Source: an uncultured Magnetospirillum sp.
GTDB taxonomy: Bacteria > Pseudomonadota > Alphaproteobacteria > Rhodospirillales > Magnetospirillaceae
DNA: 64,000 nt
NCBI RefSeq assembly: GCF_903853455.1
Contig: NZ_CAINTR010000145.1
Location: 1-64,000, forward strand
Direction of reading: 5' to 3'
In this document: positions 18,955 through 31,231 of the stretch, in pieces
How the letters are laid out: the number at the start of each line of letters is the position of its first letter
How positions within the stretch are numbered: position 1 is the stretch's first letter
The notes under the pieces: model-generated
What the model was told of the DNA's origin: nothing
Databases searched by the model: none
The model's input: the letters and a program-made list of their open reading frames with translations, nothing else
Made by a program: the position numbers and the translations under genes

Positions 18955-20532
18955 TCAGAAACGCAATGACTTGGCCTGCACCACCTGGGGCAACGCCTTG
19001 ACCTTCTCGAGCAGTTCCGCCGTTACCGGCTGATCCACCTGGGTCAGCAGGATGGCGTCACCACCGGCCTCGGAGCGACCGAGATGGAAGGTGGCGATGT
19101 TGACGCCGGCCTGCCCCAGCACGCTGCCCAGCGCCCCGATGAAGCCAGGCTTGTCCTGGTTGGTGACGTACAGCATGTTCGCCCCCAGCTCGGCCTCGAT
19201 GGCGATGCCCTTGATCTCGACCACGCGGGCCTTGTCGCCGCCGAACAGGGTGCCGGCGACGGCGCGCTCGCGCTCGCCGGTGACCACGGTGAGGCGGATC
19301 AAGGTGTGGTAGTCGCTTTCGGTCTCGGATTTAACCTCGGAGACCTTGATGTTGCGCTCCTTGGCGATAACCGGCGCGTTGACCATGTTGACCGCCTCGT
19401 TCATGGGCTTCAACAGTCCTTCCAGCACGATGGCGGTCAGCGGCTTGGTGTTGAGCGTCGCCACATGGCCGAGATACTCGATCTTGACCTCGTTGATGCC
19501 GGTTTCGGTCAGCTGGCCGGCGAAGCTGCCCAGCTGATTGGCCAGACGCATGTAGGGACGCAGCTTGGGCGCGTCCTCGGCCGAGACCGACGGCATGTTG
19601 ATGGCGTTGGTCACGGCACCGGTCAGCAGGTAATCGGCCATCTGCTCCGCCACCTGCAAGGCGACGTTTTCCTGGGCTTCCGAGGTCGAAGCGCCCAGAT
19701 GCGGGGTGCAGACCACCTTTTCATTGCCAAACAGGCCGTTGTCCTTGGCCGGCTCGACCTTGAACACGTCCAGCGCCGCGCCGGCCACCTGACCGGACTC
19801 GATGGCCGCCTTGAGGTCTTCCTCGACCACCAGACCGCCGCGCGCGCAGTTGATGATGCGCACGCCCTTCTTCATCTTGGCCATGGCCTTGGCGTCGATG
19901 ATGTTGCGGGTGGCGTCGGTCAGCGGCGTGTGCAGGGTGATGAAGTCGGCGCGCGGGAACAGCTCGTCCAGCTCGACCTTCTCCACGTTCAGTTCCTTGG
20001 CCCGCTCCACCGACAGGAAGGGGTCGTAGGCGATGACGCGCATGCGCAAGCCCTGCGCCCGGTCGGCGACGATGGCGCCGATATTGCCGCAGCCGACGAT
20101 GCCCAGCACCTTGCCGGTCAGCTCGACCCCCATGAACTTGGACTTTTCCCACTTGCCGGCATGGGTGCTGGCATTGGCCTGGGGGATGTCGCGCGCCAGG
20201 GCGAACATCATGGCGATGGCATGCTCGGCGGTGGTGATGGAATTGCCGAAGGGAGTGTTCATCACCACGATGCCGCGCGCGGTGGCGGCGGGCACGTCCA
20301 CGTTGTCGACGCCGATGCCTGCGCGGCCGACCACCTTGAGACCGCCGGCAACCGCCAGCACGTCGGCGGTGACCTTGGTGTTGGAGCGAATGGCGAGGCC
20401 GTCGTAATTACCGATGATGGCCTTCAACTCGTCGGGGGTGAGGCCGACCTTGACGTCGGTCTCGATGCCGCGATCCTTGAAGATCTGGACGGCGGCCGGG
20501 CTCAGCTTATCGCTGATCAGAACTTTGGGCAT
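18955..20532 (-). CDS. serA: D-3-phosphoglycerate dehydrogenase
   Basis: 525 residues, the long form. It oxidises 3-phosphoglycerate to 3-phosphohydroxypyruvate, the first step of serine synthesis. The NAD-binding Rossmann motif is GIVGCGNIGAIVADRA (~145-160); the catalytic Arg/Glu/His set is seen in NCARGGLVVEEDL and VVCTPHLGASTSEAQ. An intervening ASB domain (~320-450) precedes a C-terminal ACT domain (NMLYVTNQDKPGFIGALGSVL), which normally gives serine feedback. ATG 20532 follows GGGGAG by 5 bases. It lies downstream of serC, separated by a hairpin. Confidence 0.98.
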   Translation of the reverse strand: MPKVLISDKLSPAAVQIFKDRGIETDVKVGLTPDELKAIIGNYDGLAIRSNTKVTADVLAVAGGLKVVGRAGIGVDNVDVPAATARGIVVMNTPFGNSITTAEHAIAMMFALARDIPQANASTHAGKWEKSKFMGVELTGKVLGIVGCGNIGAIVADRAQGLRMRVIAYDPFLSVERAKELNVEKVELDELFPRADFITLHTPLTDATRNIIDAKAMAKMKKGVRIINCARGGLVVEEDLKAAIESGQVAGAALDVFKVEPAKDNGLFGNEKVVCTPHLGASTSEAQENVALQVAEQMADYLLTGAVTNAINMPSVSAEDAPKLRPYMRLANQLGSFAGQLTETGINEVKIEYLGHVATLNTKPLTAIVLEGLLKPMNEAVNMVNAPVIAKERNIKVSEVKSETESDYHTLIRLTVVTGERERAVAGTLFGGDKARVVEIKGIAIEAELGANMLYVTNQDKPGFIGALGSVLGQAGVNIATFHLGRSEAGGDAILLTQVDQPVTAELLEKVKALPQVVQAKSLRF

Positions 20533-20552
20533 ATGAACTCCCCATAAGGTTC

Positions 20553-20581
20553 GGGCGCCGCTTCCTGGTGAAGCGGCGCCC
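20553..20581 (-). promoter_or_regulatory. Hairpin in the serC-serA gap
   Basis: A perfect 11-bp stem GGGCGCCGCTT/AAGCGGCGCCC with a 7-base loop sits in the 69-bp gap between serC and serA. It ends 21 bases before the serA start. It could be a partial terminator that lowers serA transcription relative to serC, or an RNA-processing or stability element. No U-tract follows. Confidence 0.55.
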
Positions 20582-20601
20582 GCGTTTATGCGTTGAAAGT
20601 A

Positions 20602-21780
<1,179 letters not shown>

Positions 21781-21792
21781 AAGATGTAACCC

Positions 21793-21808
21793 TCCCTTGC
21801 AGAAGGGA
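21793..21808 (-). promoter_or_regulatory. Hairpin overlapping the serC ribosome binding site
   Basis: Read on the minus strand, TCCCTT-CTGC-AAGGGA forms a perfect 6-bp stem whose 3' arm runs into the GGGAGGG ribosome site of serC, 9 bases before its ATG. Folding would mask the site. Small leader RNAs called serC motifs are known upstream of serC in alphaproteobacteria, but I cannot confirm that this leader matches their consensus. Confidence 0.4.
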
Positions 21809-21944
21809 CGCGGCCCGTTGGGGGGCCTTGGCCCGCGCGGAGTTTAGGGGGGCGGAAGCAAGCGCGTCAACGAGGCATTTATGCCGCTTTCAAGAATCCT
21901 CAGCCGGGTGGCGCCGCCGCGCCCGACTTGCTATCCTCACCGCC

Positions 21945-22724
21945 ATGACCAGCCCATTCACCGCCGATTCAGCCCTGAACGCCATCGCCGCGCCGCGCGG
22001 CGGCGGGGCCAAGGTTTCGCCCCTCCGCGACGCCGCTTTCGACGCCGCCAGGACCATCGCCGCCGCCGCCTTGCCCAAGGGCGCCGAAGCGGCGGTGGCG
22101 GCGGTGGGCGAGGTCTACGCCATGGCCGAATCCCTGTGGGCGGAGATCCGCTCCACCCCCGCCTTCGCCCTGGGAACCCGGCGGGCCGCCTGCGGCAAGG
22201 GCTGCGGCTGGTGCTGCCATCAACGCGTCGGGGCCACGGCGGTGGAGGTGTTCTACATCGCCGACCAAATCCGCCAGCACCCCGATGCCGAATTCCTGAT
22301 CGCCCGCATCGAGTCCTGGCCGACCGGACGGGCCTGCGCCCTGCTGGTGGACGGCGCCTGCTCGGCCTACGCGATTCGCCCGCTCAAATGCCGGGGGCTC
22401 TACCAGTTGGACGCCCGCTGGTGCATGACCACCTATGCCAAGCTCGACGCCCCGCTGTTCGGGCCGCCGCCGTCGCCCGACTATCAGATGCCGCCCAAGG
22501 ACGTGTTCGACGGTGCCGTGTTCGGCATGGCCCTGCCGTTCCACCTTGCCGGCCGCGACTGTCCCGGCGTCGATTTCATGCCAGCGTTGAAGGCGGTGAT
22601 CCACCGCCCCGACGCCGCCACGGCCTGGTGGCGCGGCGACAAGGTCTTCCCCGCCGAAGCCCGGCTGCACGACTGGTTTCCGCCCATGCCCAAGCCGGCG
22701 AAGAGCGGCAAGAAGCGGCGCTAG
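21945..22724 (+). CDS. YkgJ-type cysteine-cluster protein
   Basis: 259 residues from ATG 21945; in-frame upstream sequence lacks similarity. The central signature ACGKGCGWCCHQRVGAT (about residues 80-96) is the CxxxCxxCC cluster of YkgJ/zinc- or iron-chelating domain proteins. More cysteines follow in DGACSAYAIRPLKCRG. Such proteins may bind Fe-S or zinc; the reaction is unknown. The tail is Lys/Arg-rich (KPAKSGKKRR). It is divergent from serC, and the two-hairpin repeat copy B follows its stop. Confidence 0.8.
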   Translation: MTSPFTADSALNAIAAPRGGGAKVSPLRDAAFDAARTIAAAALPKGAEAAVAAVGEVYAMAESLWAEIRSTPAFALGTRRAACGKGCGWCCHQRVGATAVEVFYIADQIRQHPDAEFLIARIESWPTGRACALLVDGACSAYAIRPLKCRGLYQLDARWCMTTYAKLDAPLFGPPPSPDYQMPPKDVFDGAVFGMALPFHLAGRDCPGVDFMPALKAVIHRPDAATAWWRGDKVFPAEARLHDWFPPMPKPAKSGKKRR

Positions 22725-22735
22725 GGCTTTTTCAG

Positions 22736-22796
22736 CCCTTCAATCGCCGGGCGGGACGCCTCCGCGTCCCTTGGCTTTCGCCCCACGAGGCGCGCG
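22736..22796 (+). repeat. Two-hairpin intergenic repeat, copy B
   Basis: Contains TCGCCGGGCG, hairpin 1 GGGACGC-CTCC-GCGTCCC, the constant CTTGGCT and hairpin 2 CGCC-CCACGA-GGCG. It lies between the convergent YkgJ-type gene and thiD. Confidence 0.7.
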
Positions 22797-22807
22797 CCCT
22801 CAATGGG

Positions 22808-23623
22808 CTAGTCGCTTCGCTCCATGCCGGCTTTATCGACCGTCCAGCCATGGTTGAGCGGCCCATGGCCGCTGCCCAGCCCCGGCGCCGTTTCGATGGC
22901 CTTGCGGACATAGTCGCGCGCCCTGGCGACCGCCGCATCGAGCGCCAGCCCCTGGGCGAGGCCGGCGGCGATGGCCGAGGCTAGCGTACACCCCGTGCCG
23001 TGGGTCGAGCGGCTGGCGATCCGCCGATCGGTGAAGCGCCGCAGCCCCGCCGCGTCGGCCAGCAGGTCCACCAGATCGTCGCCCTCCATGTGGCCGCCCT
23101 TGAGCAACACCGCCTTGGGGCCCAGCCCCAGCAGATCCACCACCGCCCGCTCCATGTCGGCCAATCCGGCGATGCTTCGTCCCAGCAACGCCTCGGCCTC
23201 GGGAATATTGGGGGTCAGCAGCCGGGCGCGCGGCAGCAGGCGGCCGATCAGCGCCCCGGCGGCGCTGTCGGCCAGCAGGGCGGCACCGCCCTTGGCCACC
23301 ATCACCGGATCGAGCACCAGCGGAACCCCGGGGGCGAAACGATCAAGCGCCTCGGCTACCGCCTCGACGATGGCAGCGGAGGCCAGCATGCCGGTCTTGA
23401 TGCAGTCGGCGCCGATATCGCGCAACACCACCTCCATCTGGAGGCGGACGAAGTCCGGCGCCACTTCGGAGATGCCGAACACCCCCTGGGTGTTCTGCGC
23501 CGTCAGGGCGGTAACGGCGGTGGCGGCGAAGCCCCCGAGACAGGTCACCGTCTTGATGTCGGCCTGAATGCCGGCGCCACCGCCCGAATCCGACCCGGCC
23601 ACGACAAGTACGCGCCCCTGCAT
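22808..23623 (-). CDS. thiD: Hydroxymethylpyrimidine/phosphomethylpyrimidine kinase
   Basis: About 271 residues from ATG 23623 (MQGRVLVVAGSDSGGGAG). It phosphorylates HMP and then HMP-P in thiamine synthesis. Ribokinase-fold motifs are GSDSGGGAGIQADIKT (substrate site), QNTQGV, KTGML, DPVMVAKGG and the anion hole HGTGCTLASAIAAGLA. The length is the usual 260-275. Upstream in-frame codons to 23665 have no support. No other thi genes and no THI box were seen nearby. Confidence 0.96.
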   Translation of the reverse strand: MQGRVLVVAGSDSGGGAGIQADIKTVTCLGGFAATAVTALTAQNTQGVFGISEVAPDFVRLQMEVVLRDIGADCIKTGMLASAAIVEAVAEALDRFAPGVPLVLDPVMVAKGGAALLADSAAGALIGRLLPRARLLTPNIPEAEALLGRSIAGLADMERAVVDLLGLGPKAVLLKGGHMEGDDLVDLLADAAGLRRFTDRRIASRSTHGTGCTLASAIAAGLAQGLALDAAVARARDYVRKAIETAPGLGSGHGPLNHGWTVDKAGMERSD

Positions 23624-23812
23624 CCTCAAGCCTCCGCCATCCCACCGGGCAAGCTTACGCCACATTCCGTCACGCCGCCCGTCGAAAACCAGATGCAGGT
23701 GACAAGTTGTAACGCCGCACTAAATAAGGTGTTTGACCGATTGTGCGGCGCAACATCTTCATCTAGCATCTCTAATACTAACGAATGATTCCGACAAACC
23801 GCGAGGTCCATC

Positions 23813-24004
23813 ATGCAGTACCGTTGGGAAGAGATCGATCGGCTTGCCGAGCTTCTCGAGGCCGAGGCATCCGGCCAGTCCATCGACCAGACTCTGGCCC
23901 GGGATCTGGCCGAGCGCCTGACCGAGTTGTGCCCCGACATCGCCCGCACCATGCGCCGGGTCATGGACCGGTGCAGCCAGACCGCCACGGCGGTGGCGGC
24001 CTGA
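23813..24004 (+). CDS. Small conserved-looking protein, 63 residues
   Basis: ATG 23813 has GAGG 6 bases upstream. The peptide is amphipathic and acidic-helical (WEEIDRLAELLEAEASGQSI, then ARDLAERLTEL and a basic RRVMDRCSQ), with no signal peptide. It may be a helix-bundle regulator or adaptor; no family recognised. It is convergent with glmM, their stops being 3 bp apart. A ~145-bp leader with a possible -35 TTGACC at 23733 precedes it. Confidence 0.6.
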   Translation: MQYRWEEIDRLAELLEAEASGQSIDQTLARDLAERLTELCPDIARTMRRVMDRCSQTATAVAA

Positions 24005-24007
24005 ACC

Positions 24008-25363
24008 CTACCCCGCGACCCGCCGGACGGTTTCGACGATGTCGTCGACCACGGCGGTGACCAGCGTCAGGTCCTCACCCTCCGCCATCACCCGGATCAG
24101 GGGCTCGGTGCCCGACTTGCGGATCAACAGCCGTCCCTGACCGGAGAGCTTCGCCTCTCCCGCCGCGATGGCGGCTTCGACGGCGCTATTGGCCAGCACC
24201 TCGACCACCGAGGCGCCGGCGACCCGCACATTCTTCAGCACCTGCGGCAAGGGCGTGAACAGCCGCAGCATCTCGCTGGCCGGCTTGCCCGATTGAATCA
24301 GCGCCGCCAGCACCTGCAACGCCGCCACCAGCCCGTCGCCGGTGGTGGAATAGTCGGACAGGATGATGTGGCCCGACTGCTCGCCGCCCACGTTGAAACC
24401 GTCACGCCGCATGTGCTCCAGCACGTAGCGGTCGCCCACATTGGTACGGACCATGCCGAGGCCACGCTGAGCCAGAAAGCGCTCCAGCCCCAGATTGGAC
24501 ATGACGGTGGCGACGACGCCGCCGCCCTTGAGCTGGCCGGAGCGGTGCCACAGGTCGCCGATCAGGGCCATCAACTGATCGCCGTCGATCATGTTGCCGA
24601 GTTCGTCACACAGCACCACCCGGTCGGCGTCGCCGTCCAGCGCGATGCCAAGATGGGCGCCGTGCGCCACCACCTGCTCCCGCATGACCTCGGTGTAAAG
24701 CGAGCCGCAATTCTTGTTGATGTTGAAGCCGTCGGGCGACACCGCCACCGGCACCACCTCGGCCCCCAGCTCCCACAGCACGGTGGGCGCGACCTTGTAG
24801 GCGGCGCCGTTGGCGCAATCGACCACGATCTTGAGCCCGTCCAGGCGCAAGCCGCGCGGAAAGGTGTTCTTGGCGTATTCGATATAGCGGCCATTGGCGT
24901 CGTCGAGCCGCTTGGCCCGGCCGAGATGGTCCGAGCCGACCCGATAGGCCTCGAGACCGTTGGACATCTTGGCCTCGATGGTCAGTTCGTCCTCGTCGGA
25001 CAGCTTGAAACCGTCGGGGCCGAACAGCTTGATGCCGTTGTCCTCATAGGGATTGTGCGACGCCGAGATCACCACGCCGAGATCGGCGCGCAAGGAGCGG
25101 GTCAGCATGGCCACCGCCGGAGTCGGCAGCGGCCCCAGCAGCACCACGTCCATCCCCACCGAAATGAACCCCGCCGTCAGCGCCGGTTCCAGCAGATAGC
25201 CCGACAGGCGGGTGTCCTTGCCGATCACCACCATGTGGCGATGGTCGCCGCGGGTGAAGTGCCGCCCGGCGGCCATGCCCAGCTTCAACGCCGTCTCGGC
25301 GGTCATGGGCTCGATATTGGCGGTGCCGCGTACCCCGTCGGTGCCGAACAGCTTACGTGTCAT
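24008..25363 (-). CDS. glmM: Phosphoglucosamine mutase
   Basis: 451 residues, family length. It converts glucosamine-6-phosphate to glucosamine-1-phosphate for UDP-GlcNAc, peptidoglycan and LPS. It opens [14 protein letters not shown]; the active-site phosphoserine is Ser102 in [14 protein letters not shown]. The metal loop DGDADR, the sugar loop GGEQSGHI and the C-terminal phosphate loop [15 protein letters not shown] are intact. In relatives glmM directly follows folP; here an AT-rich gene of opposite strand lies between them. Confidence 0.98.
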   Translation of the reverse strand: MTRKLFGTDGVRGTANIEPMTAETALKLGMAAGRHFTRGDHRHMVVIGKDTRLSGYLLEPALTAGFISVGMDVVLLGPLPTPAVAMLTRSLRADLGVVISASHNPYEDNGIKLFGPDGFKLSDEDELTIEAKMSNGLEAYRVGSDHLGRAKRLDDANGRYIEYAKNTFPRGLRLDGLKIVVDCANGAAYKVAPTVLWELGAEVVPVAVSPDGFNINKNCGSLYTEVMREQVVAHGAHLGIALDGDADRVVLCDELGNMIDGDQLMALIGDLWHRSGQLKGGGVVATVMSNLGLERFLAQRGLGMVRTNVGDRYVLEHMRRDGFNVGGEQSGHIILSDYSTTGDGLVAALQVLAALIQSGKPASEMLRLFTPLPQVLKNVRVAGASVVEVLANSAVEAAIAAGEAKLSGQGRLLIRKSGTEPLIRVMAEGEDLTLVTAVVDDIVETVRRVAG

Positions 25364-25403
25364 CAGTCTGCTACATCCTCTCGTGCGGTCTCACCTTGAC
25401 GGA

Positions 25404-25460
25404 CGCCTCTCCCCCTCGTCATCACCAGGCCACGTCCGGGCATGACGAGGGGGAGAGGCG
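25404..25460. repeat. Perfect 19-bp inverted repeat upstream of glmM
   Basis: Arms 25404-25422 and 25442-25460 are exact inverted copies (CGCCTCTCCCCCTCGTCAT and its complement) around a 19-base spacer. It lies in the 308-bp gap between glmM and the AT-rich lipoprotein gene, at the border where base composition changes. It could be a former operon terminator, a strong mRNA hairpin in the glmM leader, or a mobile-element trace. The remaining gap to 25671 is AT-rich towards its end and probably holds the lipoprotein promoter. Confidence 0.6.
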
Positions 25461-25671
25461 AATTCCGGCAAACCGGCCCACCAACCTCGTAGGAGAGGGA
25501 TTGATTACCGCGAGTCGGGGGGAGATGGGAAGGGGGAAAAGGGGTGGCCGTCACCAAATAGTATAGCGCGTAAACATAAACACATCCAATTATTGCATAA
25601 GTGGCGGTTTATGGTATGATTTTTTTACACTGCCATACGCCATGTTTTTCCGCGTATCAATGGAGGGAATG

Positions 25672-26661
25672 ATGCGTAATATGCTAGTTATAGTCACATC
25701 TGTTGCCATTCTGACCGGTTGTGGCGGAACTATTCCGCTAGACCAATATGGAGAATTCCGAAAAAATCCTGTCGTCCCACCCCAGTCTGATCTAGAAGTA
25801 GGATCTATAATTGATGTAAACAGCAACGCCCAAACAGGAACATCATGCATTAATGGACAAAAGAAAATTTCATCTGTCACGGACTCTGAGATATCAAAAA
25901 AAATTAATGCTGATTTCGATGCAAGCGCATCAGTGCCGTCTTACGTAAATATATCAGCAAAAATAAATAAAACATCAAGTATTAAAGCACAATACGCTTC
26001 GGTCAATCTTACAAACATTCTCGACGGAAAAGTCAGCTTCGGTGATGGATCCGTAAACAGCCCATGCTCTGACTGGATTGGGCGCTTAGTGCGAAAAGAT
26101 GTAGATCAGTTAATTTATTACTCATCGCTACTAACAGCAAGCGCCCTTACAATATCAAATGACGATGGATTTAAAGCCGCGATTGGATTAAAGCCCGGAG
26201 ATGTCGTGGCGGCAAAACTTAACTTAGCGGATGCGTCCCTGAGCATCTCGAATGATTCAGAAGAATCTATAAGCATTACTGGGCGAAATGTTAGCTTCGC
26301 ATCAATAAAAAAATCTATAAAGTTTCGCCCATCCGATCCAAGCATAATTACATGCTCTGTCGGTAAGTGGTGCAACATAAGCGGGGCATTTGCAACGATA
26401 AAACTTCTTGCCGTAAACGAAGTTGGAAAAGAACAACAAACAAAACTTGGATATGCGGTTAAATATAATGAACGATACGCCACGATACAGGTCACGTCAG
26501 GCGCTATCACAAAGGGAACAGAAATATTTACGCTAGCAGAAAAAGATGCAAGCCATATATACTTAGGTGATGATCTAATAAACTATGAGGTTGACAGCAT
26601 CGACATAAAGTCACAGCTGGTAAATCTAATTGTCACAGCAGGTAAGCTTACTATCAATTAA
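25672..26661 (+). CDS. AT-rich putative lipoprotein of unknown function
   Basis: About 329 residues from ATG 25672, placed 4 bases after GGAGGG; ATGs at 25669 and 25642 are alternatives. The signal sequence ends in a lipobox ILTGC, with Cys at residue ~17, so the mature protein should be lipid-anchored. The rest is Ser/Asn/Ile/Lys-rich with predicted beta strands and no family I recognise; two further Cys pairs (SCINGQ, PCSDW; ITCSVGKWC) may form disulfides. Codon use is strikingly AT-rich compared with every neighbour, and it is opposite in strand to folP and glmM. Both features point to horizontal acquisition. Confidence 0.75.
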   Translation: MRNMLVIVTSVAILTGCGGTIPLDQYGEFRKNPVVPPQSDLEVGSIIDVNSNAQTGTSCINGQKKISSVTDSEISKKINADFDASASVPSYVNISAKINKTSSIKAQYASVNLTNILDGKVSFGDGSVNSPCSDWIGRLVRKDVDQLIYYSSLLTASALTISNDDGFKAAIGLKPGDVVAAKLNLADASLSISNDSEESISITGRNVSFASIKKSIKFRPSDPSIITCSVGKWCNISGAFATIKLLAVNEVGKEQQTKLGYAVKYNERYATIQVTSGAITKGTEIFTLAEKDASHIYLGDDLINYEVDSIDIKSQLVNLIVTAGKLTIN

Positions 26662-26687
26662 AGCTACATTTGATTGGATGAAATTCA

Positions 26688-26711
26688 GCCGCTCCTCGTT
26701 TGAGGAGCGGC
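26688..26711 (+). terminator. Terminator hairpin after the lipoprotein gene
   Basis: GCCGCTCCT (26688-26696) pairs perfectly with AGGAGCGGC (26703-26711) around CGTTTG, 26 bp after the lipoprotein stop and 27 bp before the convergent folP stop. It probably ends both transcripts. Confidence 0.65.
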
Positions 26712-27891
26712 CAGCAGGCGAAGACGGCCCCCCAATTTTCACCCACCATCCCGCATCGCCCGCCACACCGCCACCGCCTGCACGGTCTCCGACACGTCGT
26801 GGACGCGCAGCACCTGCATGCCGACGTCGAGGCCGGCCAGTTCGGCGGCCAGGGTGCCGGGCAGGCGCTGCCGGGCCGGCTCGCCCTGGCTTAGGGCGGC
26901 GACGAAGCTCTTGCGCGACACCCCCAGCAGCACCGGCAGCCCCAGCCCGTGCAGCAGGGCCAGCGATCCGAGAATCTGGGCATTGTGCTCCGGGGTCTTG
27001 CCGAAGCCGATGCCGGGATCGATGCAGATGCGGGCACGCGCGATGCCGGCGGCCTCGCAGGCGGCCACCCGCGCCGCCAGCCCGTCATAGACGTCGAGCG
27101 GAGCGCAGGCATAGCGGGGCGCGGCCTGCATGGTGCGGGGGTCGTCGCCCTGCATGTGCATCAGGCAGAGATCGGCCCCCGACTTCGCCGCCACCGTCAG
27201 CGCGTCCGGGTCGCCGGCCAGGGCGGTGACGTCGTTGATGATCCGGGCGCCGGCCGCCACCGTCGCCGCCATGACGCGGGCGTGGCGGGTGTCGATGGAG
27301 ACACAGAGTCCCCGCTCGGCCAGGGCGCGCACCACCGGCAGCACCCGCCGTTCCTCCTCATCCACCGAAACCGGCTCGGCGCCGGGACGGGTGGATTCGC
27401 CGCCCACGTCGATGATGGTGGCGCCGGCCTCGACCATGGCCAGCCCGCGCGCGATGGCGGCATCGGGGGTGAATGCCTCGCCGCCGTCGGAAAAGCTGTC
27501 GGGCGTGACGTTGACGATGCCCATGATCGCCGGCCGGTCCATGGCGATGCCGCCCCAGGCCGGGCGGCGGCGGCCGATGCGCTGGACCAGGGCGCCCAGG
27601 TGGCGGGCGATGTCGGGGCTTTCGCCCTCGGCCCAGTCCACCGCTTCGGCGAAGGGGGCGACGGCCAGATGAGCCCCCTGCCCGTCCCGCAGGATCACCC
27701 CGAAGGCGGTGAAGGCGGCCCCGCCCTCGGCGATGGGCCAGCCATGGCCGGCGATGATGGCGGCGGCGGCCTGCTCGCCCCAGACCAGACCGCTGGGCAG
27801 CAGATAGAGATGGCGGAGGATGTCCTCCCCCTCCAGTGCGAAGCCCCGCGGCAGGGCGGGGCTTCGACGGAAGGCGGAGGTGACGCCCGGC

Positions 27892-29811
<1,920 letters not shown>

Positions 29812-29908
29812 GGTCGGGTCCTTCCTGGTTTGGCCGAGGAGGGGCCGTTTCCGGCCCTTCGGTCCTCAAGCCCGAATGCATCGCCCTACAGATAATGCCG
29901 AATCGAGC

Positions 29909-31228
29909 CTACACAAGGCGCGGGCCGGTTGCCGTCAAAGTCCACAGCGGCGCCGCCGCCAAATGGCGCAGCGCCGCCCCGGCCTCACCACGGTTATAGC
30001 CGAGGTGAGGCACGGCGGAAACACCATCCTCGCCGAAGAGAGCAGGTAATGTGGGACGAACGCAAGCCGGCAGTTGGATCAGGCGGTCGCGACCGGCCCT
30101 TTCGCACAGCCGCCGCCATCCCATGGCCCCCAAAGCCCCCAGGAACAGACCGGAGGGCGCATCCGGTGCGACCTCGACGCGGAAGCGGCCATCCCACACC
30201 AGATCCTCGCCGGCGACCAGGGCCACCGGCGGCGCCACCTTGCCCGGCTCGCGGCAGATCAGCACTTCCGCCCCGGATGGCACCAGCCGGCAACCGCCCA
30301 GGGTGCGGGCGGCGGACAGCCCGCCGCGCAGCTCGGCATGCAACCGCTCCAGCCGGTCCAGACGAGGACCGTATTCCCCGCCTCCCACCACCAGCAGCAG
30401 GCGGGACAGCAGGCGCAGGCTGATCTCCTCCGGCAGACGGGTGAACACCGAGGCGTCGCAGCGGGCGAAGCCAGCCGCATGCAGCACCACGAAACGGCAC
30501 GCGGCCTCGGCCACCGCCTGCTCCAGGGCGACGCGAACCCGCGCCAGCCGCCGGGCGGTCGCCGCCAGCCGCTCCGGCCCCATCCCCTCGGCGGACAGGA
30601 TCGGCGCCAGATGCCGCAGCCGCACCCGCGCGAAGGCGGCATTGGCGTTGGAGGGATCCTCGATCCAGGCCTGCCCGCGCGCCTCCAGACTTGCCCGCAA
30701 ACGCTGGCGGGGAACCTCCAGCAGCGGCCGCAACAGCCGTCCCCAGCGGGTCGGGAGCGAAGCCGCCATGGCGGACAGGCCATCGACCCCGGAGCCCCGC
30801 CCCAGCCGCAGCAGCAGCGTCTCCGCCTGATCCTCGCGGTGATGGGCCAGCAGCAAGTGCAAAATCCCGGAGGTCCGGCAGAACGCGCCCAGCAGCCGGT
30901 AGCGGGCGTGGCGCGCCGCCGCCTGCAGGTCGGCGGCGGGCTTGTCCCCGTCCCAGCTCAAAGTATGGTGGCGAATGCCGTGAGTGGCCAGCCAGCCGCC
31001 GACACGAGCGGCCTCATCGGTCGAGTCCGGCCGCAGCCGGTGGTCCACCGTCAGCGCCACCGCCTCGCCGCCCCGCGCCTTGGCCCATTCGGCGGCCAGC
31101 AGGGCCAGGGCCAGACTGTCGGCGCCGCCCGACACCGCCACGGCCAAGCGCGGCGGCGCCTCGAACGGCCCCAGCGGGGCCATCAGGGCGGCGAAGTCGT
31201 CGGAAGACAGTGGCGCGCGGGCGCCCAT
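29909..31228 (-). CDS. tilS: tRNA(Ile)-lysidine synthetase
   Basis: 439 residues. It converts the wobble cytidine of tRNA-Ile(CAU) to lysidine, using ATP and lysine. The PP-loop SGGADS is at 34-39, with the following DHRLRPDS and the HHREDQAETLLLRLGRGSG region. The C-terminal part resembles the TilS substrate-binding domains but is divergent. ATG 31228 is 3 bp after the cpoB stop, so it is cotranscribed and probably coupled. The gap to ftsH is 97 bp. Confidence 0.95.
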   Translation of the reverse strand: MGARAPLSSDDFAALMAPLGPFEAPPRLAVAVSGGADSLALALLAAEWAKARGGEAVALTVDHRLRPDSTDEAARVGGWLATHGIRHHTLSWDGDKPAADLQAAARHARYRLLGAFCRTSGILHLLLAHHREDQAETLLLRLGRGSGVDGLSAMAASLPTRWGRLLRPLLEVPRQRLRASLEARGQAWIEDPSNANAAFARVRLRHLAPILSAEGMGPERLAATARRLARVRVALEQAVAEAACRFVVLHAAGFARCDASVFTRLPEEISLRLLSRLLLVVGGGEYGPRLDRLERLHAELRGGLSAARTLGGCRLVPSGAEVLICREPGKVAPPVALVAGEDLVWDGRFRVEVAPDAPSGLFLGALGAMGWRRLCERAGRDRLIQLPACVRPTLPALFGEDGVSAVPHLGYNRGEAGAALRHLAAAPLWTLTATGPRLV

Positions 31229-31231
31229 CCG

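Noticed and set aside
19084-20547. 487-residue plus-strand ORF opposite serA
   Set aside because: Antisense shadow of serA.
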